The notes beneath the pieces are model-generated. The model was not told the DNA's origin, did no database searches, and saw only the letters and a program-made list of their open reading frames with translations. This document shows positions 49,554 through 59,183 of a DNA stretch of 64,000 nucleotides, piece by piece. The position numbers were made by a program, and so were the translations under genes. This stretch comes from an uncultured Gammaproteobacteria bacterium. Lineage in GTDB: Bacteria > Pseudomonadota > Gammaproteobacteria > Nitrosococcales > Methylophagaceae. Numbering within the stretch: the first letter of the stretch is position 1; every line of letters starts with the position of its first letter. The stretch is taken from the NCBI GenBank assembly GCA_905479985.1, contig CAJQOM010000005.1:1-64000 (forward strand), written 5' to 3'.

Positions 49554-49567
49554 TTGATCTAGTTCAC
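49554..49567. promoter_or_regulatory. FNR/CRP-family-like operator upstream of the small secreted-protein gene
   Basis: TTGATCTAGTTCAC combines an FNR-type half-site (TTGAT) with TTCAC(A), close to the CRP half-site TCACA. It stands about 50 bases before the ATG at 49619. The symmetry is imperfect and the call is by eye only. Confidence 0.25.
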
Positions 49568-49618
49568 ACTTCGCATTAAATTGGATTATCGCTTAATGCC
49601 AATGATGGGAAGAAAACT

Positions 49619-49873
49619 ATGATGTTATCTAAGAAATTATTATCAGTTGCGCTGCTTATAACGTCGTATGGTGTCTCTGCAGAAACAGAGTTTTTGACGA
49701 CCTATACCGATGTTGAGACCTTTGTCGAAGCAAAAGCACGTTTAGGCAAACAAGATGTTTTGGAATCAGATTTGATTCGTACACATTATATTGTCGAAAG
49801 AGACTTAGATACTAAGAAGGTTATTATTAGGCCTCTGGAAGATCAACTTGCGGCGTACAATAACGCGTTGTAA
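49619..49873 (+). CDS. Small secreted protein of unknown function
   Basis: This 84-residue protein starts MMLSKKLLSVALLITSYGVSA, a good signal peptide cleaved before ETEF, leaving about 63 residues. The mature part is charged and cysteine-free, with EFLTTYTDVETFVEAKARLG then RTHYIVERDLDTKKVIIRP. It looks like one beta-hairpin and helix. I do not recognise a family. GGGAAGAAAAC lies just before the ATG. It is a single gene that converges on the next one, with only seven bases between stops. Confidence 0.7.
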   Translation: MMLSKKLLSVALLITSYGVSAETEFLTTYTDVETFVEAKARLGKQDVLESDLIRTHYIVERDLDTKKVIIRPLEDQLAAYNNAL

Positions 49874-49880
49874 TCATTCT

Positions 49881-50489
49881 TTAATCTAACGGGCTTTCTT
49901 CTATTATCTGAAAGTCCGTTAGATAAATTAACTCGCAGGCACCATCACCGGTGTCTTCGCGGGTTAATGAGCTTTGCCAATGCCATTGGCTATCTTCTGC
50001 ATCTACTCTCACTAAAAAGCCTTTAAGCGCCACGACTTGCCCCTTTTTCACGCTATCTAGTTTATTTGCTATCCAATCCTCGGATGGCACCATATGCATA
50101 TTGGCGCTTTGCGTCTCGATCTCTCTGCGTGGAATGGGAAACGCTTTAACAGACCAGCGATACCAACGACCAGATTGTGAAAAACCTATTTGGTCGATCA
50201 CTTTTTGATCCGACATTTTTCCCCAACCTAACGCAAGATCGACGGGCGATAATTCACTTGCTTGGCCTAAGTGATAATTTTCCTTAGCTAATACCTTCGC
50301 TTGTAACTTGAAGTCTGCCAATGGCGTTATCTTATGCTCTTTGAATTTGAAGGGTTTGGCTTGCTTTATCACTTGTTGTATTGGCGATTCAGGCGCTTTG
50401 ACACCTGGCTCAAATGTCACCTCATCACTACCGCTGGTTAATTTCCACAATACGAAAATCATAAAACCAACGACCCATAACCGACCCAT
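49881..50489 (-). CDS. Membrane-anchored protein of unknown function downstream of ampG
   Basis: This 202-residue protein has an N-terminal hydrophobic anchor (residues 2-17, GRLWVVGFMIFVLWKL) and a soluble, probably periplasmic part. The soluble part includes DLALGWGKMSDQ, RWYRWSVKAFPIPRREIETQSANMHMVPS and KGQVVALKGFLVRV. That HMVPS and KGFLV layout suggests a small OB-like beta domain, but I cannot name a family. Its ATG overlaps the ampG stop as TAATG, so the two are translationally linked. Confidence 0.7.
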   Translation of the reverse strand: MGRLWVVGFMIFVLWKLTSGSDEVTFEPGVKAPESPIQQVIKQAKPFKFKEHKITPLADFKLQAKVLAKENYHLGQASELSPVDLALGWGKMSDQKVIDQIGFSQSGRWYRWSVKAFPIPRREIETQSANMHMVPSEDWIANKLDSVKKGQVVALKGFLVRVDAEDSQWHWQSSLTREDTGDGACELIYLTDFQIIEESPLD

Positions 50490-52042
50490 TATGAATGGCC
50501 TTTGAGCTCTAAGTATTTATTCGCCAATACGATCAGTAATAAAACAGGTAGGCCCATCAATGCCGTTATCAAGAAGAACTGCTCGTAACCCATGCTTTCG
50601 ACTATCGTGCCCGAGTAACCGCCAAGTATTTTAGGTAATAATGTCATCAAAGAGCTGAAAATGGCATATTGCATGGCGGTAAATGAAATATTGGTTAGGC
50701 TTGATAAAAAAGCAATAAAGGCAGCGCTGGCTAAGCCTGCCGACAAATTGTCTGCTGCGATCACAATATAAAGCATGGTGATGTCATGACCCATTTGTGC
50801 CAATAACATAAATAATAGGTTGGTGAGCGCTGATAACACAGCCCCTAGGAATAGAATGGGCATTACACCAAAACGAATGGCCAATAAGCCCCCCAAAAAA
50901 CCACCCATGATAGTCATAGCTAACCCAAAGCTTTTTACAACACTGGCGATAACGGGCTTGCTAAACCCCAAGTCTTGATAAAAAACGTTAGAAATGACAC
51001 CCAGTACAATGTCTGAAATACGGTACAGGCCCACTAAAGCCAATAATAATAATGCGAGTGTTAAGCCATAACGCTGGAAAAAATCTCTTATCGGGGCTAT
51101 ATAGGTTTGTGCCACTTGCTGCTGTCTTACCACCCCTAACGTTATCAGCCCTTTTGCAATGATTGCAACCAGCCCCAACGCAAGGCTAAGGCGGCACAGC
51201 TCAACTAGAAAGCTGGCTAAATTTCTATTGGCAAACCACTCGTTCAATGTTGCTTTTGCAGTTTGTGACAGCTCAGCACTGTAATAAAAAGCAGCGATGA
51301 AGCCTGCTACTGACAACACAAACAAGAGCAAAAAAGACAGGTAATCTTGCTGGGAGTGAACCAATTGGTCATTTTGTCGTTCATCTGGCTCATCAATAAT
51401 AAACGTTGTTACCACGCCGATAAGCATGACGGCGGCCATCAGGAGATAGGTTGTTTGCCATGCTTGGTAGTCATAGACTTCTCGCGTTGAACCAAAATAG
51501 CTCGCCAGATATAAAGCCCCAGCCCCGGCTAATAACATCCCGACACGGTAGCCCGCGATATAACTCGATGCCATTAAAGGTTGTAAATCAATGTCTGCCG
51601 ATTCGATTCGATAGGCATCAATCACGATATCCTGTGTTGCTGCTGAGAAACCTAGAAAGACCGCAGCCCAAGCCATCGCTGTTAGCGTGTCCGTTGCTGG
51701 GTTGATCGATGCCATTAAACTAATCGAGGCAATGATCATGAGCTGTGACAATAAGAGCCAGGCACGTCGGCGACCAAGCCAGTTTGTTAAGAATGGAATG
51801 GCCAGTTTATCGGCCAATGGCGCCCAAACAAACTTAAATGAATAGCCTAATGCTGCCCAACTAAAATACGTTACCGCTGAACGCTCGACACCCGCTTCAC
51901 GTAACCATAAACTCAATGATGAGAATATCAATAGGATGGGAATACCGGCAGAGATACCTAGAAAAAGCATTGTCACCACTCTGGGGTGACAAAATGCTTT
52001 TACACTATCTCCCCAGCTTCTAGTCGGTACGTCGTTGGTCAT
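50489..52042 (-). CDS. ampG: AmpG-type muropeptide permease (MFS)
   Basis: This proton-driven importer takes up anhydro-muropeptides during peptidoglycan recycling. At 517 residues, with about fourteen hydrophobic segments, it fits AmpG, which is longer than a typical MFS protein. Characteristic blocks are WLREAGVERSAVTYFSWAALGYSFKFVWAPLADKL, NWLGRRRAWLLLSQ, and FSAATQDIVIDAYRIES, the AmpG signature. It overlaps xthA by four bases (ATGA) upstream and the anchored protein downstream. Confidence 0.92.
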   Translation of the reverse strand: MTNDVPTRSWGDSVKAFCHPRVVTMLFLGISAGIPILLIFSSLSLWLREAGVERSAVTYFSWAALGYSFKFVWAPLADKLAIPFLTNWLGRRRAWLLLSQLMIIASISLMASINPATDTLTAMAWAAVFLGFSAATQDIVIDAYRIESADIDLQPLMASSYIAGYRVGMLLAGAGALYLASYFGSTREVYDYQAWQTTYLLMAAVMLIGVVTTFIIDEPDERQNDQLVHSQQDYLSFLLLFVLSVAGFIAAFYYSAELSQTAKATLNEWFANRNLASFLVELCRLSLALGLVAIIAKGLITLGVVRQQQVAQTYIAPIRDFFQRYGLTLALLLLALVGLYRISDIVLGVISNVFYQDLGFSKPVIASVVKSFGLAMTIMGGFLGGLLAIRFGVMPILFLGAVLSALTNLLFMLLAQMGHDITMLYIVIAADNLSAGLASAAFIAFLSSLTNISFTAMQYAIFSSLMTLLPKILGGYSGTIVESMGYEQFFLITALMGLPVLLLIVLANKYLELKGHS

Positions 52043-52821
52043 TCGCCGGGGATAACGTAGTCATAATCAATAATCAGTGGTGCATGGTCAGAAAAACTTT
52101 CTTCACGATAAATTTCTGTCGTTTGTACCGCACCTTTTAAGCTTGGCGATAAAATATGATAATCGATCCGCCAGCCGACATTATTTGCCCTCGCTTGTCC
52201 ACGGTTAGACCACCATGTGTACATATGCTCTTCTTGTTCTATTTCTCGAAACGCGTCGACAAAATCCATGTCATCAAACAAGGTATCCAGCCAAGCCCGT
52301 TCTTCTGGTAAAAAGCCCGAGTTCTTTAAATTACCTTTCCAGTTCCGAATATCTTCATTTTTATGGGCGATATTCCAATCGCCACACACAATGTAGTCCC
52401 TGCCAGATGCCTTCATCTCCTCTAACTTCGCCATCATATGGTCCATGCAGCGATATTTTAATTGCTGGCGCTCTTCTTTCGATGAACCTGATGGCATATA
52501 GAGGGAAATGACGCTTAAATTGCCAAACTTCGCTTCGATATAGCGGCCTTCGCTATCAAACTCCTCATTCCCCATACCTACAATCACTTCATCTGGTTTG
52601 TGTTGGCAGTACAGTGCAACACCGCTATAACCCTTCTTTTGCGCATCATGATAAAAGCAGTGGTAGCCATCAGGGTGATAAAGCGCATCGGTCAGCTGAT
52701 CGACTTGGGCTTTTGTTTCTTGAATACAGACCACATAAGCTTGCGTTTTTGCCACCCAATCGAAAAAGCCTTTTCTTCCTGCAGCCCTAATACCGTTGAC
52801 ATTGGCTGTCACAATTTTCAT
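52039..52821 (-). CDS. xthA: Exodeoxyribonuclease III (AP endonuclease)
   Basis: This 260-residue enzyme of base-excision repair belongs to the exonuclease-endonuclease-phosphatase family. Visible residues include N8 in TANVNGIRAAGRKGF, E in CIQETKAQ, D and N in VCGDWNIAHKNEDI, and the catalytic SDHAPLIIDY near the C terminus. It heads a three-gene run with ampG and diverges from rpsT. Confidence 0.95.
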   Translation of the reverse strand: MKIVTANVNGIRAAGRKGFFDWVAKTQAYVVCIQETKAQVDQLTDALYHPDGYHCFYHDAQKKGYSGVALYCQHKPDEVIVGMGNEEFDSEGRYIEAKFGNLSVISLYMPSGSSKEERQQLKYRCMDHMMAKLEEMKASGRDYIVCGDWNIAHKNEDIRNWKGNLKNSGFLPEERAWLDTLFDDMDFVDAFREIEQEEHMYTWWSNRGQARANNVGWRIDYHILSPSLKGAVQTTEIYREESFSDHAPLIIDYDYVIPGE

Positions 52822-52870
52822 TGTTTTACCCTATAAATTTGTAATGTCGGTTATCATACCAAGGAATAAC

Positions 52871-52916
52871 AGCAAACGTGATGGGCTTTTGCTGGGTTTT
52901 CGGTCGCCATGGCGAC
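52871..52916. repeat. Inverted repeat and 14-base palindrome upstream of rpsT
   Basis: AGCAAA (52871-52876) pairs with TTTGCT (52888-52893) across eleven bases. Ten bases further on, GTCGCCATGGCGAC (52903-52916) is a perfect palindrome. Both precede the rpsT promoter and lie between xthA and rpsT. They may be an operator, or a terminator-like structure of uncertain direction; the palindrome has no T run. Confidence 0.5.
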
Positions 52917-52952
52917 TGCTAGCCCTACAATAGAACTCATTGAAATTAGGTC

Positions 52953-52981
52953 TTTACAAAGTAGATCTAAATCAGGATAAT
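52953..52981 (+). promoter_or_regulatory. Sigma-70 promoter of rpsT
   Basis: TTTACA (52953-52958) and GATAAT (52976-52981) are exactly 17 bases apart, each matching the consensus in five of six positions. Transcription would start near 52988, giving a leader of about 37 bases before the TTG at 53026. Confidence 0.6.
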
Positions 52982-53025
52982 GCTCTGTTCTTTAAGTATA
53001 TAAGCTGGTTTTCAGGAGACACACT

Positions 53026-53286
53026 TTGGCCAACTCAGCACAAGCAAAAAAACGCGCTCGTCAAGCGGAAGATAGCCGCCAACGCAACGCAAGTCAACGT
53101 TCAGCAATGCGCACAAGTGTTAAGTCACTTCAAAAAGCCATTGAAGCTGGTGATAAAGAGCAAGCAACCGCTGCATACCAAGCTGCTGTTCCTGCTTTAG
53201 ACCGTCTAGCACGCAAAGGGCTTATTCATAAAAACGCAGCTGCTCGTAGTAAAAGCCGTTTAAATAAAGCAGTTCGCGCACTTTAA
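53026..53286 (+). CDS. rpsT: 30S ribosomal protein S20
   Basis: This 16S rRNA-binding protein of the small subunit has 86 residues and is highly basic and helical. It starts [20 protein letters not shown]. The start is TTG at 53026 with AGGAG upstream. E. coli rpsT also uses UUG, which underlies its weak initiation and autogenous repression by excess S20, so the same feedback is likely here. No ATG or GTG upstream would preserve the conserved N terminus. A terminator follows 25 bases after the stop. Confidence 0.97.
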   Translation: MANSAQAKKRARQAEDSRQRNASQRSAMRTSVKSLQKAIEAGDKEQATAAYQAAVPALDRLARKGLIHKNAAARSKSRLNKAVRAL

Positions 53287-53310
53287 TAGTACGTGTTCCT
53301 GTTTTAGTAA

Positions 53311-53336
53311 AAAACCGACGGCATGTCGGTTTTTTT
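53311..53336 (+). terminator. Intrinsic terminator of rpsT
   Basis: AACCGAC (53313-53319) and GTCGGTT (53325-53331) pair around GGCAT and lead into a run of T residues to 53336. An A run upstream makes it look partly bidirectional. Confidence 0.88.
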
Positions 53337-53409
53337 ATGCCTGTCTTTTATTGTAAAACTCTGCAACCACTTCGTTTCACCTTCCCATCATTAACGGTTC
53401 TGACTTTTT

Positions 53410-54579
53410 ATGAATTTTGGTGTTCTCGCTCTCTCTTTCTGTAAAGCATTACTCAGTACTGGTAATGTGTTGCTGGTTGCTGTCACAGCTTTAATTGGTC
53501 AATCCCTTGCGCCTGATCCTCTCTGGGTTACTTTACCTGTTGCCTTCCAATTTATTGGTTTAATGTGCGCGACTATTCCGGCCTCTTTGGTCATGGAAAA
53601 GATTGGCCGAAAGAATGGTTTTTATCTCGGTAATACACTGGGTATCATCGGCGCCATTTTGAGTATCCAAGCACTTTACGCTGCGTCCTTTTGGTTGTTT
53701 TGTGTCGGCACTTTCTTCTTAGGAATTGGTATAGGGTTTGGTACGCTTTACCGCTTTGCTGCCGTTGAAATGTGTGAAACGCCGTATCGCGCTAAAGCAA
53801 TTTCCATCATTATGGCCGGTGGCGTATTGGCGGCTATCGCTGGGCCAAACTTGGCTATCTTCAGCCAAGACTTAGTTCAAGGTGTTCCTTTTGTAGGTGC
53901 TTTTTGGGGCTTACTTATCCTTTATATTGCCGCCATGTTAGTGCTCGCCCTGGTAAAGTTTCCGCCGCAAGCTGTTCATGCACCCGATGTTGTCACTCGC
54001 CCGGTGATAGAGATCATTTTACAGCCCATTTTTCTTGTCTCTGTCGTCGCTGGCATGGTCAGCTATGTTGTCATGAATTTGTTAATGACAGCCACGCCTT
54101 TAGCAATGCACCATCATGGTTTTCACTTTAACCAATCTGCTTTTGTCATTGAGTTACATGCACTCGGCATGTTTTTGCCTGGCTTTTTCACCGGCGATTT
54201 AATCAAGCGGTTTGGTACCATCTGTATTCTCATGGTGGGGGCTTTGATTATGTTGATGTGCATTGGTATTAATCTCAATGGCCAATCAGAACTGCATTTT
54301 TCGGTTTCACTCTTTTTATTAGGCTTGGGCTGGAATTTTATGTTTGTCAGCGCCACATACCTTGTTACCGGGGCCTATTCAGAAGCTGAGAAGCCAAAAG
54401 CACAAGCCGCTAATGAGTTCCTTATTTTTAGTATGGTGACCTTTTCTGCCCTCGCTTCCGGCTGGTTAGAAGCGACGTTAGGCTGGCATGTTATGAACTT
54501 AATTTGTATTCCTGTGGTGCTTTTTGCGATGGCTACTGTCTTTTATTTTCATAAGAAGCAGGCTTTTAGCATCGCCTAA
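53410..54579 (+). CDS. MFS transporter of unknown substrate
   Basis: This 389-residue, twelve-helix major facilitator protein has the motif A-type loop ASLVMEKIGRKNGFYLGNTLG and the GVLAAIAGPNLA motif C-like stretch. The second half has the loop TGDLIKRFGTICILMVGALI. Related proteins are often annotated as predicted arabinose-efflux-type permeases, but no substrate can be named. It is a single gene between the rpsT terminator and the convergent Lnb_N gene, ten bases from its stop. Confidence 0.82.
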   Translation: MNFGVLALSFCKALLSTGNVLLVAVTALIGQSLAPDPLWVTLPVAFQFIGLMCATIPASLVMEKIGRKNGFYLGNTLGIIGAILSIQALYAASFWLFCVGTFFLGIGIGFGTLYRFAAVEMCETPYRAKAISIIMAGGVLAAIAGPNLAIFSQDLVQGVPFVGAFWGLLILYIAAMLVLALVKFPPQAVHAPDVVTRPVIEIILQPIFLVSVVAGMVSYVVMNLLMTATPLAMHHHGFHFNQSAFVIELHALGMFLPGFFTGDLIKRFGTICILMVGALIMLMCIGINLNGQSELHFSVSLFLLGLGWNFMFVSATYLVTGAYSEAEKPKAQAANEFLIFSMVTFSALASGWLEATLGWHVMNLICIPVVLFAMATVFYFHKKQAFSIA

Positions 54580-54589
54580 GACAGGACCC

Positions 54590-56401
54590 TTAGAAATAAT
54601 GTTTTACCTTTAAGGAAAACCTATCTTCACTTTCTCCCTGACCTAATACGCTTTCATAGCTTAAGAATAGGCCCAAATTTTCTGAAAGATATTTAGACTG
54701 CGTTAATTGTAATGTTGTTATACCGGTATGCTCATTAAACTCGTTCCATCTATAGTCTATATTCAACCGTGTTTTATAATTGTTTTTCTCTCTAATAATC
54801 ACGCCTATAGAAGGGTTTAGATACAAGAAGGTTTTGCCCTTTCCATAGCCAGCACCAGTCCCCATTAAACCGTAGAGTGTTATCGACTTATGCGGCTCTA
54901 CCGCCCTCCCCACTGCAATAGCGACTTCAAAGCTATGCTTCTTTTTCAGGTCTTTGTCATAGCTCCTTAGTATCCCTAAATGAAAGCGGCCAGATAGCCC
55001 TCCTAATATTGGATCATAAGGAATAATCGACTGTGCTTTATATAATGGCAGCTTATCTAAAATAATTCTGTCGCTATTTGCCAATATTGAAATGGCCCCT
55101 AGCTGTAACTCATTCTCACTAAAATATTGCCGGTTATCGTCATCTAAGTCATGGGAAGTTGGAAGATAAGAAAACGTGCTAAATAATTTACCTTGTTCAT
55201 GAACAACACCCATTGCCCATTGAGAGTCTGGCGGCGTTTTAGTGGGAATTTTAAAGTCTGATATGTCGACACTATAGCTATTTTTCAACTGTTCCGAGGC
55301 TAATTGTAACGCTGACATTCTGTCTTGGTATTTTTCTTGTGCTATTTTCTCTGATTTTCTTATGATTGAGAGATATTTCTTTGTTAATTCAATAACAACA
55401 AATCTTTGCTTTTCATTTTTTATCTCCTGCACTCGCTCTACCTTCCCATCGGCTATAAAGTGCCTCGCGATGCTTTTTAAATGAGGCTTCGCTGCTTCAC
55501 CTAACATTCTCGCTTCCCACTGCTCAGAAGATAACACTCTCGCGGCCGCTACAACGCCTGTCTTATTAACCCTTTTAACAACATCTATCGGTGTAATATT
55601 GTCTATTTTTTCAGGTAATAATTCTGGTTTTGCTACTGCTAAAATAAAATTGGTGAGTGTCGCGCAGTTATAAGTGTGGAAAAAGTAATCTAATGACGCT
55701 TGTTTCAACTCCCATAAATGGAGCATCAGCAGTTGTTTTTCATCCTTATTTAACTGCAGATCATATTCCCAAACATTACGTCCTTCATCATTCAAATATA
55801 AATTAAGCTTTTCGCTATAGGTGCTTAGAGCAAAAATGCCTTTCTTACCTGTCACCAGACTTTCAAACATAATTTTAGGGACATTAACCCCTGTAACATC
55901 AGTATAAAAAGAAATCGCATATTCTCGATACTGAGATTGGCTATCTAAGCCTGATAGTTTGATTAATATATGGCCCATCATGCTCGATGGACTTGCTAAA
56001 TTTTCTGATGAGAAAACCAGTGCTACCTTGTCAGTAGGGACTTTCTCTAAAAACTCTTGTAAGCCAGAACAATAAGACAAATCTGCTTGCGTTGTTCCGA
56101 ATTTTTTACTTAGCCACAACTGTCGAGCAGGAAAACGGCATATGATTGGCGATGCTGTCGGAGCAGAAAGTAAAACTTCTTTCGACGCATCAAACTCACT
56201 GTTACTTTTAGAAGAAGAGTGCGAAATTAGAGAGAAACGACTATCACGAATGCCGTTATAACCATCAATGCTATGTATTAACGCTTGCCATTGTTTATCA
56301 TCAGAAGCTGATGGACTCCCATAAACTAAACCAAGCTGTAAACAAAAAAGGAAGCCTATAAAAAAGGAAGCCCGTAGGCTTCCTTTGATATTTTGTAACA
56401 C
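54590..56401 (-). CDS. Lnb_N (DUF4105) domain protein with probable outer-membrane beta-barrel
   Basis: The 603-residue protein starts at GTG 56401, ten bases after the upstream lipoprotein stop; no good ribosome site is visible. A signal peptide spans about residues 1-30. The N-terminal half carries the DUF4105 residues SSMMGHILIKLSG (H144) and HTYNCATLTNF (C246), a papain-like His/Cys pair. This domain was renamed Lnb_N after a Bacteroides lipoprotein N-acyltransferase. Residues about 375-603 alternate polar and hydrophobic strands and end in HYF, as outer-membrane barrels do. Function here is unknown; peptide or lipid acyl-group handling at the outer membrane is inference. The signal-peptide codons contain a terminator-like hairpin. 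Confidence 0.78.
   Translation of the reverse strand: MLQNIKGSLRASFFIGFLFCLQLGLVYGSPSASDDKQWQALIHSIDGYNGIRDSRFSLISHSSSKSNSEFDASKEVLLSAPTASPIICRFPARQLWLSKKFGTTQADLSYCSGLQEFLEKVPTDKVALVFSSENLASPSSMMGHILIKLSGLDSQSQYREYAISFYTDVTGVNVPKIMFESLVTGKKGIFALSTYSEKLNLYLNDEGRNVWEYDLQLNKDEKQLLMLHLWELKQASLDYFFHTYNCATLTNFILAVAKPELLPEKIDNITPIDVVKRVNKTGVVAAARVLSSEQWEARMLGEAAKPHLKSIARHFIADGKVERVQEIKNEKQRFVVIELTKKYLSIIRKSEKIAQEKYQDRMSALQLASEQLKNSYSVDISDFKIPTKTPPDSQWAMGVVHEQGKLFSTFSYLPTSHDLDDDNRQYFSENELQLGAISILANSDRIILDKLPLYKAQSIIPYDPILGGLSGRFHLGILRSYDKDLKKKHSFEVAIAVGRAVEPHKSITLYGLMGTGAGYGKGKTFLYLNPSIGVIIREKNNYKTRLNIDYRWNEFNEHTGITTLQLTQSKYLSENLGLFLSYESVLGQGESEDRFSLKVKHYF
56361..56386 (-). terminator. Intrinsic-terminator hairpin inside the Lnb_N signal-peptide codons
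   Basis: On the minus strand AAAGGAAGCC (56386-56377) pairs perfectly with GGCTTCCTTT (56372-56363) around TACG. C(UACG)G is the extra-stable UNCG tetraloop. Six T residues end the structure. A second GGCTTCCTTTTTT copy follows three bases later as a direct repeat. It lies 26 bases past the lipoprotein stop, where a terminator is expected, yet inside the next reading frame. Confidence 0.85.
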
Positions 56402-56411
56402 GAACTAAATA

Positions 56412-56786
56412 CTATTTACCATGACAACTAATATGAATCGTATCATCATAACGCCACATTTTTTCAGTTGTGTAATCCGTTGTTGAACCAAAAGCACCAC
56501 CAGATAAGATATTGACCCAGAATGCTGTATCAACTTCTTTATTCGCAACAGTTGTTTCAGTACACCCTGCTGTGCTGACGTGAATTATTTTATCTGCTTG
56601 AGCTCTTTTTACTGTCACTACGCCAGGCGCATTGAATGGCACGCCATCAATTGTACCTTCAATTTTTTGGCCATTAGAACTTACAATATTAACGTTTTGT
56701 GTTTCTTCGTTAAGAATAGAAGCACACGCTGATAAACCAAGTACTAAACTACCAACAACTAATGAACGGACGAACTTAATCTTCAT
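56412..56786 (-). CDS. Outer-membrane lipoprotein of unknown function
   Basis: This 124-residue protein has a lipoprotein signal MKIKFVRSLVVGSLVLGLSAC with lipidated C21; residue 22 is Ala, so outer-membrane sorting is expected. The mature part contains EGTIDGVPFNAPGVVTVKRAQ, a PEGA-like strand turn. Its C-terminal block VNILSGGAFGSTTDYTTEKMWRYDD is seen in small lipoproteins often carried in envelope operons. Two cysteines (in AGCTE and HISCHG) could form a disulfide. It precedes the Lnb_N gene by ten bases, and the terminator hairpin between them suggests it is expressed more strongly. Confidence 0.82.
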   Translation of the reverse strand: MKIKFVRSLVVGSLVLGLSACASILNEETQNVNIVSSNGQKIEGTIDGVPFNAPGVVTVKRAQADKIIHVSTAGCTETTVANKEVDTAFWVNILSGGAFGSTTDYTTEKMWRYDDTIHISCHGK

Positions 56787-56906
56787 AAAGATCCTTCTTA
56801 TTTATTATTATTTAAAGCGGCGAACTTTATCATAAATAAAGACTGTAAACTAGAAATATGTCTCAAAAAGTTTACATTTTTGGCTATTTCGAAAAAATAG
56901 CTTCTG

Positions 56907-58037
56907 TTACCCTGTCACCACCAAATTATCGCGGTGAATGAGCTCTGGTTCATCGACATAGCCTAGAATAGCTTCAATATCATTACTTGAACTGCCCATG
57001 ATTTTTTTAGCTTCATCAGCATTGTAATTAACAAGACCTCGGGCGATTTCTTGACCTGACAGATCGTGACAAATTACGAGCTCACCCCGGGTAAATTTTC
57101 CCTGAACCTCTTTAACTCCCACAGATAAGATACTTTTACCTTGCTGTTTTACGACATTAACCGCGCCTGCATCTAAAGTGATAATGCCCTTTGGTTTTAA
57201 ATGTCCTACTAGCCATTGCTGGCGTGCTGTCATTGGTTCGTTATCAGCCCAGAGTAAGGTACCGACTGTCTCACCACGAGATAGCTTTTGTAAATTATCA
57301 GCTTGTTTGCCAGATAAGATCACGGTGGTTGCCCCTGAACGTGCAGCACGACGCGCAGCCAATAGCTTAGTCGCCATCCCGCCTCGACCTAGTTCACCTT
57401 TGCTTTCACCTGCCATGCCATCTAGCTCAGGATTATTGGCAGCAGAAGCGGTAATTAATTGCGCTTCTGGGTTCTGACGTGGATCGGCTTCAAATAGGCC
57501 GTCTTGATCTGTCAAAATTACCAGCACATCAGCTTCGACTAAATTAGCGGTCATCGCGGCTAAGGTATCATTATCACCAAAACGGATTTCTTCTGTCGCA
57601 ATGGTGTCATTTTCATTCACCACGGGTAATACATTCAATTCCAATAAGCTATGTAGCGTGCTACGCGCATTAAGATGGCGACCACGCTCGGAAAGATCTG
57701 AATGTGTCAGTAAAATCTGTGCAGTATGAATATTATGTTGCTTACAGGCAGCTGAATAAGCTTGAATTAGCCCCATTTGGCCCACACTGGCGGCAGATTG
57801 TAATAAATGTAAGGCATGCGGCCGTTTAGTCCAACCGAGTTGTTGCATTCCTGCCGCTACCGAGCCGGATGTCACTAAAACAACTTCCTTGCCTTGTGCA
57901 CGCAATGTGGCGATTTCACCGCTTAACCATCGCACACGCTCAATATCTAAACCATCGCCCACACGCGTCAACAGCGCGCTGCCAATTTTGATGACCCAAC
58001 GTTTTGTATCGACAAGTTGTTGGTGGGTGTTTGCCAC
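56907..58037 (-). CDS. proB: Glutamate 5-kinase
   Basis: This enzyme phosphorylates glutamate for proline synthesis. The 376-residue protein has an amino-acid-kinase domain ([56 protein letters not shown]) and a C-terminal PUA domain from about residue 280. It is the last gene of rplU-rpmA-obgE-proB. A 7-base hairpin (56883-56901) follows its stop but lacks a T run on the minus strand. Confidence 0.96.
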   Translation of the reverse strand: MANTHQQLVDTKRWVIKIGSALLTRVGDGLDIERVRWLSGEIATLRAQGKEVVLVTSGSVAAGMQQLGWTKRPHALHLLQSAASVGQMGLIQAYSAACKQHNIHTAQILLTHSDLSERGRHLNARSTLHSLLELNVLPVVNENDTIATEEIRFGDNDTLAAMTANLVEADVLVILTDQDGLFEADPRQNPEAQLITASAANNPELDGMAGESKGELGRGGMATKLLAARRAARSGATTVILSGKQADNLQKLSRGETVGTLLWADNEPMTARQQWLVGHLKPKGIITLDAGAVNVVKQQGKSILSVGVKEVQGKFTRGELVICHDLSGQEIARGLVNYNADEAKKIMGSSSNDIEAILGYVDEPELIHRDNLVVTG

Positions 58038-58039
58038 GG

Positions 58040-59140
<1,101 letters not shown>

Positions 59141-59183
59141 CTACGATTCAAAATAGCCATTTTTAATCGTAAAGTCCAGAAAC

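Noticed and set aside
56883-56901. Hairpin after proB considered as its terminator
   Set aside because: GCTATTT and AAATAGC pair, but no T run follows on the minus strand, so it does not qualify as an intrinsic terminator.
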